A stretch of DNA of 62,000 bases from Gnetum montanum (GCA_015680685.1 MNCI01015553.1:148256-210255), one strand, 5' to 3'; shown: positions 1 to 11,895, counted from the first letter of the stretch. Notes: generated by a model not told the origin, from the sequence alone. Numbers and translations are program-made.

Positions 1-309
1 AAGCAGCCGATTCCTTGACTAGCCGTACACGTCCGTAGACGCTCGTAATCAAGTTGTACTTGAACGCAATAGGAAAGCAGTAAATAAAAGCAATAAATGA
101 AACCACGTGCTGCAAGGTTTATCCAAACAAGTTCGTCTTTATTTCCATACACAAATTGGGTTCAGGTTACAAGCTGCTCGAATAAAGAGCCATTCACTCT
201 AGGACTCCTACTGCGGGCACATGGGGAAAAATTCTAACACTGAAGTGATCAATCTGCTAGAGCTTCGCTACACTAGCCAGGATTGGGAAATGAAGGGAGT
301 GCCACCTCT

Positions 310-317
310 TATTTATA
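310..317 (-). promoter_or_regulatory. TATA box of the young LTR
   Basis: The minus strand reads TATAAATA here, downstream of the GATATC array. The same octamer at the same relative place occurs in family-A, B and D-type LTRs of the window (for example 3086-3093, 17966-17973, 61587-61594). Confidence 0.6.
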
Positions 318-365
318 GAAATGGCGGCGGGATGTGATATCACGTATGCAATATTGTAGGAGAAG

Positions 366-411
366 ACGCGATATCGCGGCAGCCGCGATATCGCGTACAC
401 GATATCGCGGC
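366..411. promoter_or_regulatory. Nested perfect inverted repeats around CGATATCG
   Basis: A 15-bp arm at 366-380 is followed after one base by its exact reverse complement at 382-396. A second overlapping pair has 12-bp arms at 382-393 and 400-411 around a 6-base loop. All are built on GCGATATCGC. They lie in the U3 part of the LTR, upstream of its TATA box. A binding array for a dimeric factor, or a hairpin in RNA or DNA, is possible; neither is shown. Confidence 0.7.
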
Positions 412-439
412 CTAGTGCAAATCGCGTCTTATCACATCA

Positions 440-1624
440 CGTGCAAAATGTTGATGAGTGTAAAAAATAGTTGATCAACTTTATCTATCAAAAATAGGAG
501 AAACTAGCAAAAGTAAACATAGAACTAAGGAGATTGACAATTGAAAATAGAAACCTTTCCATAGAGGAGGTATATGGCCTTTGTTAAAAGATTGTAATTG
601 AGGTAGTTACTTGAATATTAGATGCTCTCAAATTTGAGAGAGTTAAAGATCATTATAGAGACCAGGTCGATCTATAGAAAGAAGTTAATGAAAAGCACAT
701 CTAGCTGGTGAAGGCAAAAGTAAATGAAACTCTCCAACAACTCTAGCAAGGAAGAAAATTATGGAAGCTTATCATTGATGGAATAGATGCCTACAATAAA
801 GTAGAAATCTACATGAAGGAGATGGAGATTGAGGAGATGAAAAAATACATGGAGTTGGTCTATCTCTGATATGAAAATTTGACTATGTTGACTACTGAAT
901 AACCTAATCAGAACTAGAGAAGTAGGTGGCCACCTTGTACTTATTGTAAAAGGCCAAGTTCAAGCACCACAAGGACACTAAACAAAATCTTGTGGTGGAA
1001 AACACTAAACTTGAAGTTTTCAAGGGCAAATATGCTAATCAAAGATCTAATATTGAGAACCTAGCTAGAATGATGAATGAATACTAGGAGCTACAATACA
1101 TAGTTAGGGCATTAAATATCAAACATAAATAACTCATTTCTTGGTTTGTTAATGCTAAGGAGATATTCCCAGTAATGCTCTATTTATGGGATATCTTGTT
1201 TCTATCCCACATTAGAAATGTTGTGTGGACTATGAATAATCCCCAGAGTAAGGAGAAGAAGATGAAGGCATTACTAGATGCCTTTCACCTTTCACTAGAG
1301 TTTACAATTGTAGCAGGATAGCCACAACCACCTTAGCCACTGCATATGCCTAAAGCTAGCGAAGATGCATCAGAACCTCAAGAGCCTCCACCACTTGGGA
1401 CTATCTAATCTTCTCAACCATCTTCATGCCACTAGAGAACATACTATCTGATTTTGAGTAGTCATGTCATGATGTTAAATTTTGTGTCATAAATACCACA
1501 ATTTTTGTAATGTGTTTATTTTTTCTCTTGGAAACTTAGTTTTTTTATGTGACTATTATGTTAATAGTCAGTCAATAATTCCATACCTTTCCAATTTTGT
1601 AAAGGAACTTAAGGATGAGTTTTC
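440..1624 (+). pseudogene. ORF3 C-terminal part of a family-A element, decayed
   Basis: No open frame survives, but the sequence aligns by eye with the C-terminal coiled-coil part of ORF3 in the complete element at 8297-10965 (compare 1000-1100 with 10550-10640, and 560-590 with 10265-10290). Conceptual translation is rich in Glu, Lys, Leu and Gln, as in a coiled coil. The 5' part of the element is missing, cut at the young LTR. It lies directly upstream of the polypurine tract and LTR at 1642. Function of ORF3 is unknown. Confidence 0.6.
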
Positions 1625-1631
1625 ATTTAGT

Positions 1632-1641
1632 TGTGGGGGTA
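1632..1641 (+). other. Polypurine tract
   Basis: The stretch 'tgtgggggta' directly precedes the LTR start TGATGAG. The same motif with the same upstream words ('aggatgagtt...tca') precedes the LTRs at 11084, 44636 and 50825, and in reverse those ending at 13215 and 34891. It would prime plus-strand DNA synthesis. Confidence 0.7.
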
Positions 1642-2556
1642 TGATGAGCATTATAGTGTCACATTGATAGGATCCTATCAACATGGCCCCATTTATGTCG
1701 TGTTGCCTCATTGATGAGGTTGCATTGACATAGCATTTGCTACATCCACAAGGCCCCATCGATCCAACCCAACAATAAAACTATAGATATGAGCTCATAG
1801 CTATGTTTATGGGGAGTCATGTAATAGTTGTAGTGAAGCTCTTGTAGTTTTTACATTCAAAAGTTAGAATATTTTCCCAAGTGCTTGCAACAAGAGTTAT
1901 TGAGTGTACAGATCTTTATTTGTGCACTATTGTACATGAGCATGACAGTGTGTGTAGCAAGAAAGACAAGCTTCTTGGTAAACTTTGCAACATTTTGGAT
2001 AGCTTAAATGTTTTATTTATGCATTTAATGTTTTTAATTATTTACTCAATGTTCCTCAGTAATTAAGCTAATTAAGTAATTAAGTGAGATAACATGAATA
2101 ACGATTAAGTAAACACATAAGTATAACCATTTCGAGCATGTGTATGATGTTTGGTAATCCCAACAATGCTTAATGCTTGGTAATCCGACAACATTATATG
2201 TGTTTAGGATGTATAAGACAAGTGGGACTAGATACTTATGTTAGGGCTAGTTAAATGATAGTTAGCCAATTAGATTAAAGTAGACATTAAATTACTTTAT
2301 TCTTCATCCTATTTATTTCAAGTACCAAAACCATAAAATATAAAATGATAAAAATCATGCACCTCAATTACACTTAAATCATATCCTTGAGCTTCACAAG
2401 TGTAGTTGGGAAGACAATGAACATTCTCAATGCCTAATTTACTTCCTAGAAAACTAGTGCACTAGAAAACTATAGAGTTCATGGAATTCGACCGAATTGC
2501 ACATGAATGCTTCATGATTCATATGGTTGAGTGTAGGGGTACCTTGTTACTCATCA
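1642..2556 (+). repeat. Family-A LTR (subtype without GATATC array)
   Basis: It starts TGATGAG after the polypurine tract and ends ...ACTCATCA, the inverted-repeat ends of family A. The 3' half matches other family-A LTRs: 'cttggtaatcc' repeats, 'catatggttgagtgtaggggtacc' near the end. The U3 part instead holds copies of 'cctcattgatgagg'-type words, as in the LTR at 53629. It ends in a second, 5'-truncated LTR rather than in flanking DNA. Confidence 0.75.
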
Positions 2557-2973
2557 ACTTGGAAATAGATTAGTTATTTATTTATGCATTTAATTTTTTG
2601 TGTGATTTTCTTTAATGGTTTAAATAATTAAATAATTAATTAGGCTAAATTAAGCTAGATTAAGTAGCAATTAATTAAGCACATAAGTACGACCACTTTG
2701 AGCATACACTTGACACTTGGTAATCCTAGTAACACTTAACGTTTGGTAATGTAGTAGTGCTAAATGTGTTCAAGATGTGTATAGCAACTGAGAATGGATG
2801 CTTATCTTAGTATTAGTTAGGTGTAGTTAGTTAGATTAAATTAGTAATATAAAACATAAAAATAATAAAAATCATGTGCCTTGATTACACTTAATCATAC
2901 CTTTGCATATCACAAGTGTAATTGAGGAGACAACGAATGATTGTTAGGGCAATTTCACTTCCTAAAGAATCAT
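2557..2973 (+). repeat. 5'-truncated family-A LTR, left part
   Basis: This repeats the body of the preceding LTR from about its position 2000 onward ('tttatgcatttaat', 'aattaagcacataagtac', 'cttggtaatcc'). It breaks off at 2973, where the complete element 2974-11890 is inserted, and resumes at 11896. The fusion of one LTR end to the middle of another suggests unequal recombination between LTRs. Confidence 0.7.
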
Positions 2974-3821
2974 TGATGAATCACATTTTCCTAGGCCCTA
3001 ATATTGGATACTCAATATCGAGTATGTGATATCGTAGCCTGGATAATGATATCGAATACATGATATCGTGATTCCTATGTTGGCCTATAAATATAACACT
3101 TAGGTGCACAAGAAGGGGGTCAGTTGGAAAATTCTTTAGGGTAGAGTCATTTTTTTAGTTTTTAGTTCTTTCCCAAGTGCATGATTGTAGTGTGATGATT
3201 GTAATTGTATGAAACCTTTGTTCGAGTGTGATGTACTTGGATGCACACACAATCGACAATAAAGATTGAGATTACTTCATCATTGCAGCATTCACTTAGT
3301 TTTTAATTGTTTAATTATTAACTATTATTTTTTTTCTTAATTAATATTTCTTTATTGTTATTTACTATTCTTGTTAATGTGGAATGGGTACATCTTAATC
3401 ACAAACATTTAAGTGTAACTACTTGGTAACCTAGTAGCATGTCTAGTAGTGCTCAAGTAATATGTGCTTGGTAACCCTAGAAGTAGTACACAAGGTCTAA
3501 GATATGTGCAAATGATTATGGATAGATGCTCATCACACTTAGGCTAGTTTAGATTTTATTTCATATTGCTTATTAGCTTAATCAAGATTATTTCTCATTG
3601 TTTCTAAGAGTAGCCTATTGTTAGCAATCACATCATACACCTCACTCTAGACTAAATCATACTTGACAAAGAAAATACTAGTCTAGGTGGGAAGACAGTG
3701 AACTACGATTAACATGTAACTATCTAGGTGCTACAACTAGTCCATCTATGGAGTTTGATTGAATCGTGCATACATGCTTGTATTTGTATGGTTGAGCGTA
3801 GGGGTACCTCCTTGCTCATCA
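2974..3821 (+). repeat. 5' LTR of the complete element
   Basis: TGATGAATC...CTCATCA. GATATC-type repeats at about 3000-3075, TATAAATA at 3086-3093, an 'aataaagattgagatta' stretch at about 3258, then the 'cttggtaaccc' and 'ggggtacctc' words shared by family A. It is longer than its 3' partner, which lacks about 50 bp after the 'ggatgcacac' word. Confidence 0.88.
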
Positions 3822-3822
3822 T

Positions 3823-3840
3823 TGGCACCATTGCCAGGGA
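3823..3840 (+). other. Primer binding site (tRNA-Asp type)
   Basis: TGGCACCATTGCCAGGGA one base after the LTR. The 3' end of plant tRNA-Asp would give TGGCGCCGTTGCCGGGGA, as used by Athila-type elements. The three differences are all CG to CA, the result of CpG deamination. Confidence 0.8.
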
Positions 3841-3953
3841 TCGAACTAGTTATCTAGATTAGTTATATCATACAAGATTGGTATAACGAAGTATTAATGA
3901 TATATCTTTTAGAAAGAAATTAATTGCAAATAAGTCACCCAAAATTCACAACA

Positions 3954-6305
3954 ATGTCTCTCTCACAAGATGATGGTAATGCAACATCTAGTGAGGTAAT
4001 TCATTAGAGAACCAACAAAATATATGATGACAAAGAAGTGTGGAGTATGCAATGTTATGCAGGATTTTCATATGTTCATGGACACCTTAGTGATATTCAA
4101 GGACTCTTATCATCCAACTTAGACATCTTTAGTGAGGATGTGACATCCCATAGAACGAGGGGGCCCATAAGGCCTAGGTCGTTCTCAATTGTTAACAAGA
4201 GTTTATACAGGGATGATTTGGAGACTTAAAAAAGTCATGATGAGTCTTTCAATTCTTTCGCTTCCTTTTCTCCTTCAACATCAGGTTGTGACATGCATAA
4301 CCATCTCTTAAGGAGTGTAGAAATAAAAATTGAACCCATAGGAAAAGTTAGGAATGCCAACATAAATGAAGATAACATTGTCCCAAATCACAAACTCATA
4401 ACCTACTTAGTGACGATGAACCCATATTGGCCACTAAGAGCCTAATGCATACAAGAGGTATTTAAATATCCCACATGCATTATAAGGAAATATATCTACC
4501 TAGGCTTGATTTAAATAACTTTTCCAAGTTTTTAGGGGACTACAATTGAGATTTGCAACATCATTTACAAGCCTTCTATGATGCATGTGCATGGAACAAC
4601 ATTGATAATGGTTGGAAAAGAATTAAGTTCTTTCCTGTGACACTTGTTGGCCAAGCAAAAGTATGGTATAGATCTTTAAAAGCACAATCAATTCGTTGTT
4701 GGTTGACAATGGTAGAACTCTTCAATGAAAGATATCAAACCTATGCAAGAGTATCAGCCTTGAGGAGACAAATTCAAGAGTGGAAACAAGGGCAACATAA
4801 ATCCTTGGACATGGCCTTAGAAAGATATTATTCATTGTTAAACAAATGCCCATGCCATGGGTTCTCTGAGGAAAGAATAATGTATCACATTATAGATGGG
4901 ATTTGTAATGAAACAAGGGAGACCCTAGGGATGTATGCCCCAAGTCAACTATATGAATTACGAACCCACTAGTTCCAAGATCTTATTATGTGGGTAGCAA
5001 AATAAGAAGGATAAATATCCAAATGGAAGAATTTTGAAAGATCTCAACAAGACCAAAATCTCAAAATAACAAAGGTCCATGAAGAGGAGAAATAAACTCA
5101 CCTCAAGGAGGTGGAATCATCTTTTCTAATACTACAATCACTAGGTGAAATTGAGGCAAAGATCAATAAAATGATGGAATGGGTACATGAAAAATGTGAA
5201 GAATATGCAAACATTATTAGAGGTAAAATCATCCACAATCACTCTGAAAACTAGAACAAATAGAGGATGCCAAACCGAGAAATAGGATAGAACACCATTC
5301 ACCAATTGGAAAGGAGGGTTGAAAAAAATAAGGATAGGAACTCAACTGCAAATCATAAGTATTAATGTGATGTTTGTTTGTATGATCATCTCAAAATCCA
5401 ATGCCTAGTATTGTCACATTTACATGAGCATTGGAAATGAATGCTACATCTAGATTTCGTATAAAAGTACTATGTCCAATCGTAGTGTCAAAACCCCTAG
5501 TTGTGGGAGAGGCCACCGCCAAACAAACCACACTCTTCATATACTCCAACATCAAATGCTTATTATGTTCAAAACCCTATTTCCCCAATTACATCAACAT
5601 CCTCTACTTCAGCTCATCATTATCATTTTCCTGAGTACTACCAACCCATATCCTATCCCATGGGATTACCACCTCAGGTTCCTTTCACTTCTTCTTACCC
5701 TCAGTATTCTCATCCTTCACCTCCTTCTACAACACCACTAGTTATACTACAAGGTTTTGCATCACAATACCAACCCACAAACATTACTTGTGCTATTATT
5801 ATCAATAGTAGTGGAAGTCCTCCACAACATCAAAAGCATCCTTTGTTTAGACATGATTGTAGAAAGAGATAGCATGGTTCTGAAACCACTGCATCCCCTA
5901 ACTCAGCACAAGCCTAGTGCTGTGATGCCTCTTCCTCCTTGAACTTAATGCCTCCTATTACCTCATTTGGGCCATTAATTAATGCTCCAATGACCATGAA
6001 ATCCAATGGATATAACCTCGAAGGAAGACATATCGATCCTTGTGTACCATCTTATGGTCATGGGTGCCATAGTAGATTAGCTCCTTATCACATGACCACA
6101 TCTTCTAATCTGCCCCACTATGCCTACTTTCATCAAGTGTGTGAACCCCAATTTGCGTACATCCTTACCACCACATCAAAAGACACTTAGTGGTTTGGAT
6201 ATGATCAGACCCTAATGTTTCCAATATGCATGGACCCAAATTTTCCATTTATTAATTCTATCCATGCTTAAAGGTTTATTCATGGGGGATACCCCCCCAT
6301 TCTAA
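3954..6305 (+). pseudogene. gag: gag of the pol-less element, decayed
   Basis: The start at 3954 follows the pattern of the other copies ('acaATGtct'). The N-terminal part lies in one frame to 4229; from about 4500 on the protein continues in another frame for most of its length, broken mainly by TAG/TGA. A capsid-like helical region (4553-4972, with a W-Y-R segment typical of Retrotrans_gag near residue 38 of that piece) is followed by a charged stretch, a zinc-knuckle-like C-x2-C-x3-H-x4-C (about 5370-5410), then a Pro/Ser/Tyr/His-rich tail (5500-6200). Gag packages the RNA into particles. It is close to the gag at 46746-48784 and more distantly related to the autonomous copies. Confidence 0.75.
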
Positions 6306-8296
6306 TAAGTAGAATTAGTAAATGTTTTTTCATTTCTTTGATTTAACAATTTTTTGTTTTTCAATTTTTCACTTTTCAAATTGTTGTTTTATCTTTTTGA
6401 GGGTAATCTCATTAGTGAATAAAATACTCATGTGACTTGTCGGTTGAGGTGTTTTTCTATGATATCAAGTCTTAGGTGACTAATTATTTGGATAGTGAGC
6501 CCATAACATCCACCCACCCATTCTATTAGTAAGAGGTTCTACTCTAGATATGATGATATTATTGTCATCATTAAAACTTAAAGTAACTTTGTACTCATTA
6601 TGCCTAGAGCAAAAAATTGATGGACTAAGAGGAAACAGCTAGGGTGCGACATCAAGGGGACTTGTGGATTCTCTTTGGTGACATTTGTATGTGTTATCGT
6701 GTAGCTTGATTATACAAAGGTCCTTGTAGATATAATGGAAAATGGAAGTAGGAGTAGTAAAGACACTCAATAAAGAAACTCAAATGTTGTTCTAGAGGGT
6801 TCTACTAGAAAGACATGCACCCATGCTTGAAGTTTGGTGGCTTCTTTAGATCACTATTGGAAATGACAAAGTGCCAATGTGGCCAGGTGAAGAAAAATAA
6901 AAGAAAGAAGAAAAAATAATAAAGAAAAGATTAAGAAGAGTATGCTATAGATAAATTCTAAATCACTCATCCCTTGTACAAAATGCCAAGTGATTGTATG
7001 CCTTGCTGTCATGATGCTTTTATGGTTGTCTATCATTGGATGAAAAGATGCGATGTCACTGGTTAGAGGTATGGACTTGGTCTTGATTTTGGAGTGAAAG
7101 GCTAATGATATCTTAATCACATCCCACACTCAAGATTCATTATTCCTAGGGCACATTACCTCATGTCCCGTTCTCTGCAATCCCTTCTACACTAACTAGG
7201 TAATTTTAACTTGTGTCTCGTATGGCATAGAATTCATACCTCATCATAGTAGTAATTAACATGTCTATGTATTGTTGCATTGGTGCAAATTTCATTCAAC
7301 CCTTCTAGTGCCTATGGACATTTTAAGGTGTGTTTATGCAAGGGCATGATAGGTTGGAACCTAGTTTGGGGAGGACCCACTTGTGTAACTTTTGTAATTT
7401 TCACTTATTGCATACCACCACATCATATTATACCCTTTGAGTATTGCATTGCTAAATTTATTCTTCCCTTTATCTTCATTTCAACTCAAACATTCATGTG
7501 CACCACTACATGTCCTTTTTTTGCACACATTTCAAGGACTTCATTATATAATTCCACTTCATTACACTTTTTGTGCCTTAATGTCTATTTAACATTACCC
7601 TAGACCTTCCAAATCCACCTTAAATCCTTTCTTTTTGGCCATGGAAATTCAAAAATTTATCAATTTTTCCAAGTACCCTATTTTAGAAGAGATGTGATAT
7701 TGGGTACCCAGTATTAGGTCTAATGCGATATCAGGTCCATGCTCATGTGTACGCAATATCGCATCCATAAAACCTATATATATGGATCCCCTGCTACGCA
7801 TGTGCATCAACGTCATTTTCCACTATTCATGCAAGGGGATTTATTGCAATTTTCTTCCATGAACTTTCAAGATTGCATACCTATAATTTAAGCATCAATA
7901 TCTTTCTCATTAACACTTTGATTCTCCTTCCGATCAAAGATGCTTAAACCTAGAGTGTTTAAATTAGTTGTGGGGGAAGGGTATGCTCCAAGTTACACAT
8001 AGTTTTTTTGAAATTCATTATCACCCGAAAGATATCATAGGGGTAAGTGATCTTAAAAAATGGTAAGAACTTATGACAAAAAAATATTATTCCTTCATCC
8101 AAAGCATGGAAATTATTTTTGAGTCACTTGATCAAATTGGGCCTGACATTAAAACTTTTAGGGGGATTTTCATGAAACTTTCTCACTCTAAATCACACTA
8201 AGCAAAAATTGAATTCATTGAAGGTAATGGGTAATGTATAAGATAATTAAATTTTTCTAAACAACCTTACTAAAAATTGATCCTTTGTGATTATAT
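6306..8296 (+). other. Non-coding spacer between gag and ORF3
   Basis: No domain is recognisable in either strand. Much of it aligns with the spacer at 48785-50206 and with the 3' non-coding region of the gag-pol copy at 42774-44620 (shared words around 'gaaagacatg...cccatgc' and 'ggaggacccact'). It therefore corresponds to sequence that lies after pol in the autonomous element. The part 7500-8120 is missing from the copy at 45665-51754 and carries a promoter-like segment (7685-7800) and a polypurine-like stretch (7961-7990). Confidence 0.6.
7685..7800 (+). promoter_or_regulatory. U3-like segment inside the element, upstream of ORF3
   Basis: Within the spacer there are GATATT/GATATC/AATATC words spaced as in family-A U3 regions, followed at about 7771-7781 by 'cctatatatatgg', a TATA-like sequence in the position LTR promoters have theirs. 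It could be a second promoter for ORF3 or the remains of an LTR fragment. Only sequence likeness supports either reading. Confidence 0.4.
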
Positions 8297-10965
8297 ATGG
8301 CCCCTAAACGAGGATAACAAGGAGGACCCTCTCAGGGTGCATTCAAATGGCCAAGGAGAGGTAGAGGCCAAGTGCCTTCCATAGAACACGTAGAGCAGGA
8401 GGCATAATCATTTAACATCCATTAAGAGCCCCTTATCCCTACACAATCTAGGCATGTAGAAGGTGGAGAAGGTGAGGCACCTGAATAGGGATAACATCTC
8501 ACGTTGTCTCTAGAATGCATTTAGGAAATTTGGGAAAGGTCTATATAAGTAGCAGTGATTGTGAAACTCAATTTTGGATCCTTTACCGAGTTTTCTCCTA
8601 AGTTAGTCAAAGATCAACTCAAAGGATCTCCACTATGGCCTGTTCTCTCAGAGAGTAAAAAGTGGTATTTGGGGGAGATGTATCAATTTTTGCATAACAA
8701 GGAAGAATGCACCACCATTGATATTGGTGAAATTTTAGTTGATTTCTCTGCCAAGGCCATTTCAGAAGTTCTGAACATTTCAAATATAGGGCATAAGGTT
8801 GCTCACCTATCCACTACTCTAATGTTGATGCATGGATAATATGGTTAAAAAGGGCATATGGAAAGGAGGATATGGAGAGCTCACACTTGAAGAGAGAATC
8901 TATTTCAGAATTGGCACCTATCACCTCTTCCCAACAAAAGGATTAAATATAATTTCCACCTATGAGACCAGAGGAAGTGTAATCTTGATAGGAAAGGTTG
9001 ATGCCAACAAGCACCATCTATACCTCATAGAAATATTAAGATAGTTTGAAGAATGTATGATAGGGAAGTTTGCATTTCCTTTTCCTTGCCTAATCAAGAA
9101 GCTATGCTAGCATGCTAGAATTCTGGGGGTACACCAATGGCATCCCCAGAAAGGCTCAAAATGCCTCATATGTTGAATTGCTGAAGCCACCAGCACTAAG
9201 GAAAGATGTTGGTGAGACATTGGAGCCTGAGCAAGAGCAAATGGTTGGGAACACTACATCTCAAATAATTGGGCCTAGCCAACTTCTGGACATAAGGCTT
9301 AGTCAACAATAAGAAGTAGGGCCCAACACACAAACTGCAAGCTAGCAAGACCAATTGCCACCATCACCACAAGATTATTGACCATCGATGATCCATATCT
9401 GGGCCATCATAGAAACATTTAGTTGGGGAAGTCATGATGAGGCTAACCTCTTCAATGTCATTTATGATGTTGTACAATCTACAATCTCAATTGATCATAC
9501 ACAGGGTCAGGTTTCTATACAAACATGAGGAGGGAAATCACATTGGTCATAACAAATCTCTCGAAACTAGTGAAGGTGCCATAGTAGTCGTTATGCAACA
9601 CCAAGATGTAGTGGGAGCAATAGAAGTGGTTGCAGATGACATCAAAGAATCATTCACTATCCCTATTATACCACTGGTAGACTTCACAAGAGCATGCGAT
9701 GCTCAAACCTTAGTCGGTCCCTTGATGACTCTTGCAGATCAGAAGGATGTTTTGGATTAGTTGCTACAAATAAGACAAGTGATGACATTCTTGTTTCACA
9801 TCCCTCAAGATGTCACAACAACACAATCAAACCTCATATCCACAAAAGGAAAGTTGGTCATGGTAGATTTTAGGGATGAAGATGCAGAGGAGGAGTTGAA
9901 AAGACTCTAAGAGAAGTTCATCATCCTACAAAATACATAGTGGGATCTATCCCAATTTATCCTAGCCAACTAGCTAGAGTTATTTTGGACAAAGTATCTA
10001 AATAAATGTTTAGAAGAGAATAAAAGAGTGGCAAGGGAAAATGAGAAGGATGATTGGGATGTTTCAAAGGCACAAGCCCAAACGTATGCACATGCCAAAG
10101 CACTCAAGGCCTTATAAGAAGAAAATAAACATCTTGTCATTGAGAATCTTCAATTGACCATAATCAAAAAATAGGAGAATGTTCTCAAGGAGGATTTCCA
10201 ACAAATATGATAATAATTAATAAGGATCAACTAGGACATGAGTCACTTAGCTAGAGAAAATAGGTCCCTCTCAATGGAGGAGGTATGCATGATCCATCAA
10301 AAGATGGCTATTCAAATAAGTACATGGTAGAATGAGGCCATGCAACATGAGAAGCTGAAAAAACTTGTAGATCCAAGATCTCACTGATTACATGGAGTTG
10401 GTAGACCTGCGGTATGCCAACTTAGCCATGTTGATAGTAGGATTCCCAAGGATAGAATTAGAGAAGTAGGTACCAACCACCTATGCCAAGTATAAAATAG
10501 AATTTTCAAAACACAAAAAGACACTACAGAAATTAGATGTAGTAAATTCTAAGTTAGAGGTGGTCAAGATTAGTTTCCAAGGGAAAAAAGATGTTATCAT
10601 AGATTTGGCTCAATGGCTCATGGATTACCAAGAATGTAGAGACAAAACTAGAGCCTATGACAAGGAACGATGGTTGTTTGAAGCTTGGTATGTCAAAGCC
10701 AATTAGATGTTCCTACAACTGCCATGTCCATGGAAGGTTCCAACTCCATCAAATATTGGAACATTAGCATGGACAGCACATGATCCCTAAACTAAAGTGG
10801 AAAATATTCCAGTGCTCCTTCAAGGATATCCATTTCCAAATCTTGGAGAACAAGATAAGGGGAAGAGGCCCATGGAGGAGCCACTACAACCAAGAACCAT
10901 ATGAGTTCCAACAATTTTATCTATGTTGGTGTCATAACTTTGTTTTGTTTAATTCCACACTATGA
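8297..10965 (+). pseudogene. ORF3: plant-transposon-protein-like N-terminus plus coiled coil
   Basis: The start ATGGCCCC at 8297 is conserved in the copy at 50207; both begin with a Lys/Arg/Gly/Gln-rich segment. Residues coded by 8555-9110 resemble the putative plant transposon protein domain (PF20167 type): a 'DFSAKAI' stretch, then 'IGTYHLFP' and a 'FPFPCLIKKLC' stretch. The rest (9430-10700) is Glu/Lys/Leu/Gln-rich and coiled-coil-like, ending in a short Pro-rich tail. At least three frameshifts and many stops are present. ORFs of this kind occur after or in place of pol in Athila-like elements; their role is not known. A virus-envelope-like protein is less likely, as no clear membrane segment is visible. 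Confidence 0.55.
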
Positions 10966-11073
10966 CATGATGTAATTCATAGTTAGTTAATAATCCCATA
11001 CCTATCCATTGTGTAATCAAATGAACTCATTCTCATTTTGATTATTAGACTCTAGGATGAGTTGTTATTCAGT

Positions 11074-11083
11074 CATGGGGGTA
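11074..11083 (+). other. Polypurine tract
   Basis: 'catgggggta' directly before the 3' LTR start TGATGAATC at 11084, with the conserved upstream words 'ggatgagttgttattca'. Confidence 0.72.
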
Positions 11084-11890
11084 TGATGAATCATGGTTTG
11101 CCAGGCCTTGATATCGGATACTTGATATTGGGTATGTGATATCGCAACCTGGATAATGATATCAAATACACGATATTGTGATTCTTGTGTTGGTTTATAA
11201 ATATAGCACTCAAGTGCACAGGAAGGGGGTTAGTTGGAAAGGTCTTTAAGGTAGACTCTTTTTGTCAATTTTTAGTTCTTTCTAAAGTGCATGACCACAA
11301 TGTGATGATTGTAATTGTATGAAACCTTTGTTCAAGTATGACACACTTGGATGCACACTTATTTTTTAAGTATTTAATTGTTAACTATTATTTATTGTTT
11401 TCTTAATTAATATTTCTTTATTATTATTTACTATTCTTGTTGTTAATGCTGAATGGATACGTCTTAATCATGAACATTTAAGTGTAACTACTTGGTAACC
11501 TAGTAGTGTATCTAGTAGTGCTCAAGTAATATGTGCTTGGTAACCCGAGAAGTAGTACATGAGGTCCAAGATGTCTGTGGATGATTAAGGATGGATGCTC
11601 ATTACACTTAGGCTAGTTTATATTTTACTTCATATTGCTTATTACCTTAATCAATACTATTTTTCATTGTCTCTAGAAGTACCCTAGTGTTAGAAATCAC
11701 ATCATACACCTCACTCTGGATTAAACCATACATGAAAAAGAAAATACTAGTCCAAGTGGGAAGATAGCGAACTATGATCAACATGTAACTATCTAGGTGC
11801 CACAACTAGTCTGTTTGCAAAGTTCAACTGGATCATGTGTGCATGCTTGTATTCATATGGTTGAGCATAGTGGTACCTCACTACTTATCA
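11084..11890 (+). repeat. 3' LTR of the complete element
   Basis: Matches the 5' LTR throughout, with GATATC/GATATT words at about 11110-11175 and a TATA region at about 11197-11206. It ends ...ACTTATCA at 11890. It has lost about 50 bp relative to 2974-3821 and carries many transitions against it, so the insertion is old. Confidence 0.88.
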
Positions 11891-11895
11891 ATCGT

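Larger units (their letters stand above)
1..439 (-). repeat. Family-A LTR, young copy, cut by window edge
   Basis: Read on the minus strand this has the order of the family-A LTRs elsewhere in the window: a start TGATGTGATAAG, a block of GATATC palindromes (322-411), a TATA box, then an R/U5 part with an 'aataaagacga' stretch and a 'tgcagcacg' stretch. Its end lies beyond base 1. Unlike every other LTR here it is full of intact CpG, so I infer a recent insertion. It interrupts the decayed ORF3 that begins at 440. Whether it is a solo LTR or one end of a complete element cannot be seen. Confidence 0.75.
2974..11890 (+). mobile_element. Complete pol-less LTR retrotransposon (gag + ORF3)
   Basis: This 8.9-kb element has two LTRs (2974-3821, 11084-11890), a tRNA-Asp-type primer site, gag, a long non-coding spacer, ORF3 and a polypurine tract. 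It is flanked by ATCAT (2969-2973) and ATCGT (11891-11895), a 5-bp target duplication that differs only by a CpG transition. The interrupted LTR rejoins exactly across it. No protease, reverse transcriptase, RNase H or integrase sequence can be recognised between gag and ORF3, so it would depend on an autonomous relative such as the gag-pol copy at 37948-45477. It is non-functional now. Confidence 0.85.

Noticed and set aside
5472-5741. Leu/Ile/His-rich frame with membrane-like segments
   Set aside because: Shadow of the Pro/Ser/Tyr-rich gag tail read in the frame starting at 5501; the gag frame is conserved at 48126-48350.
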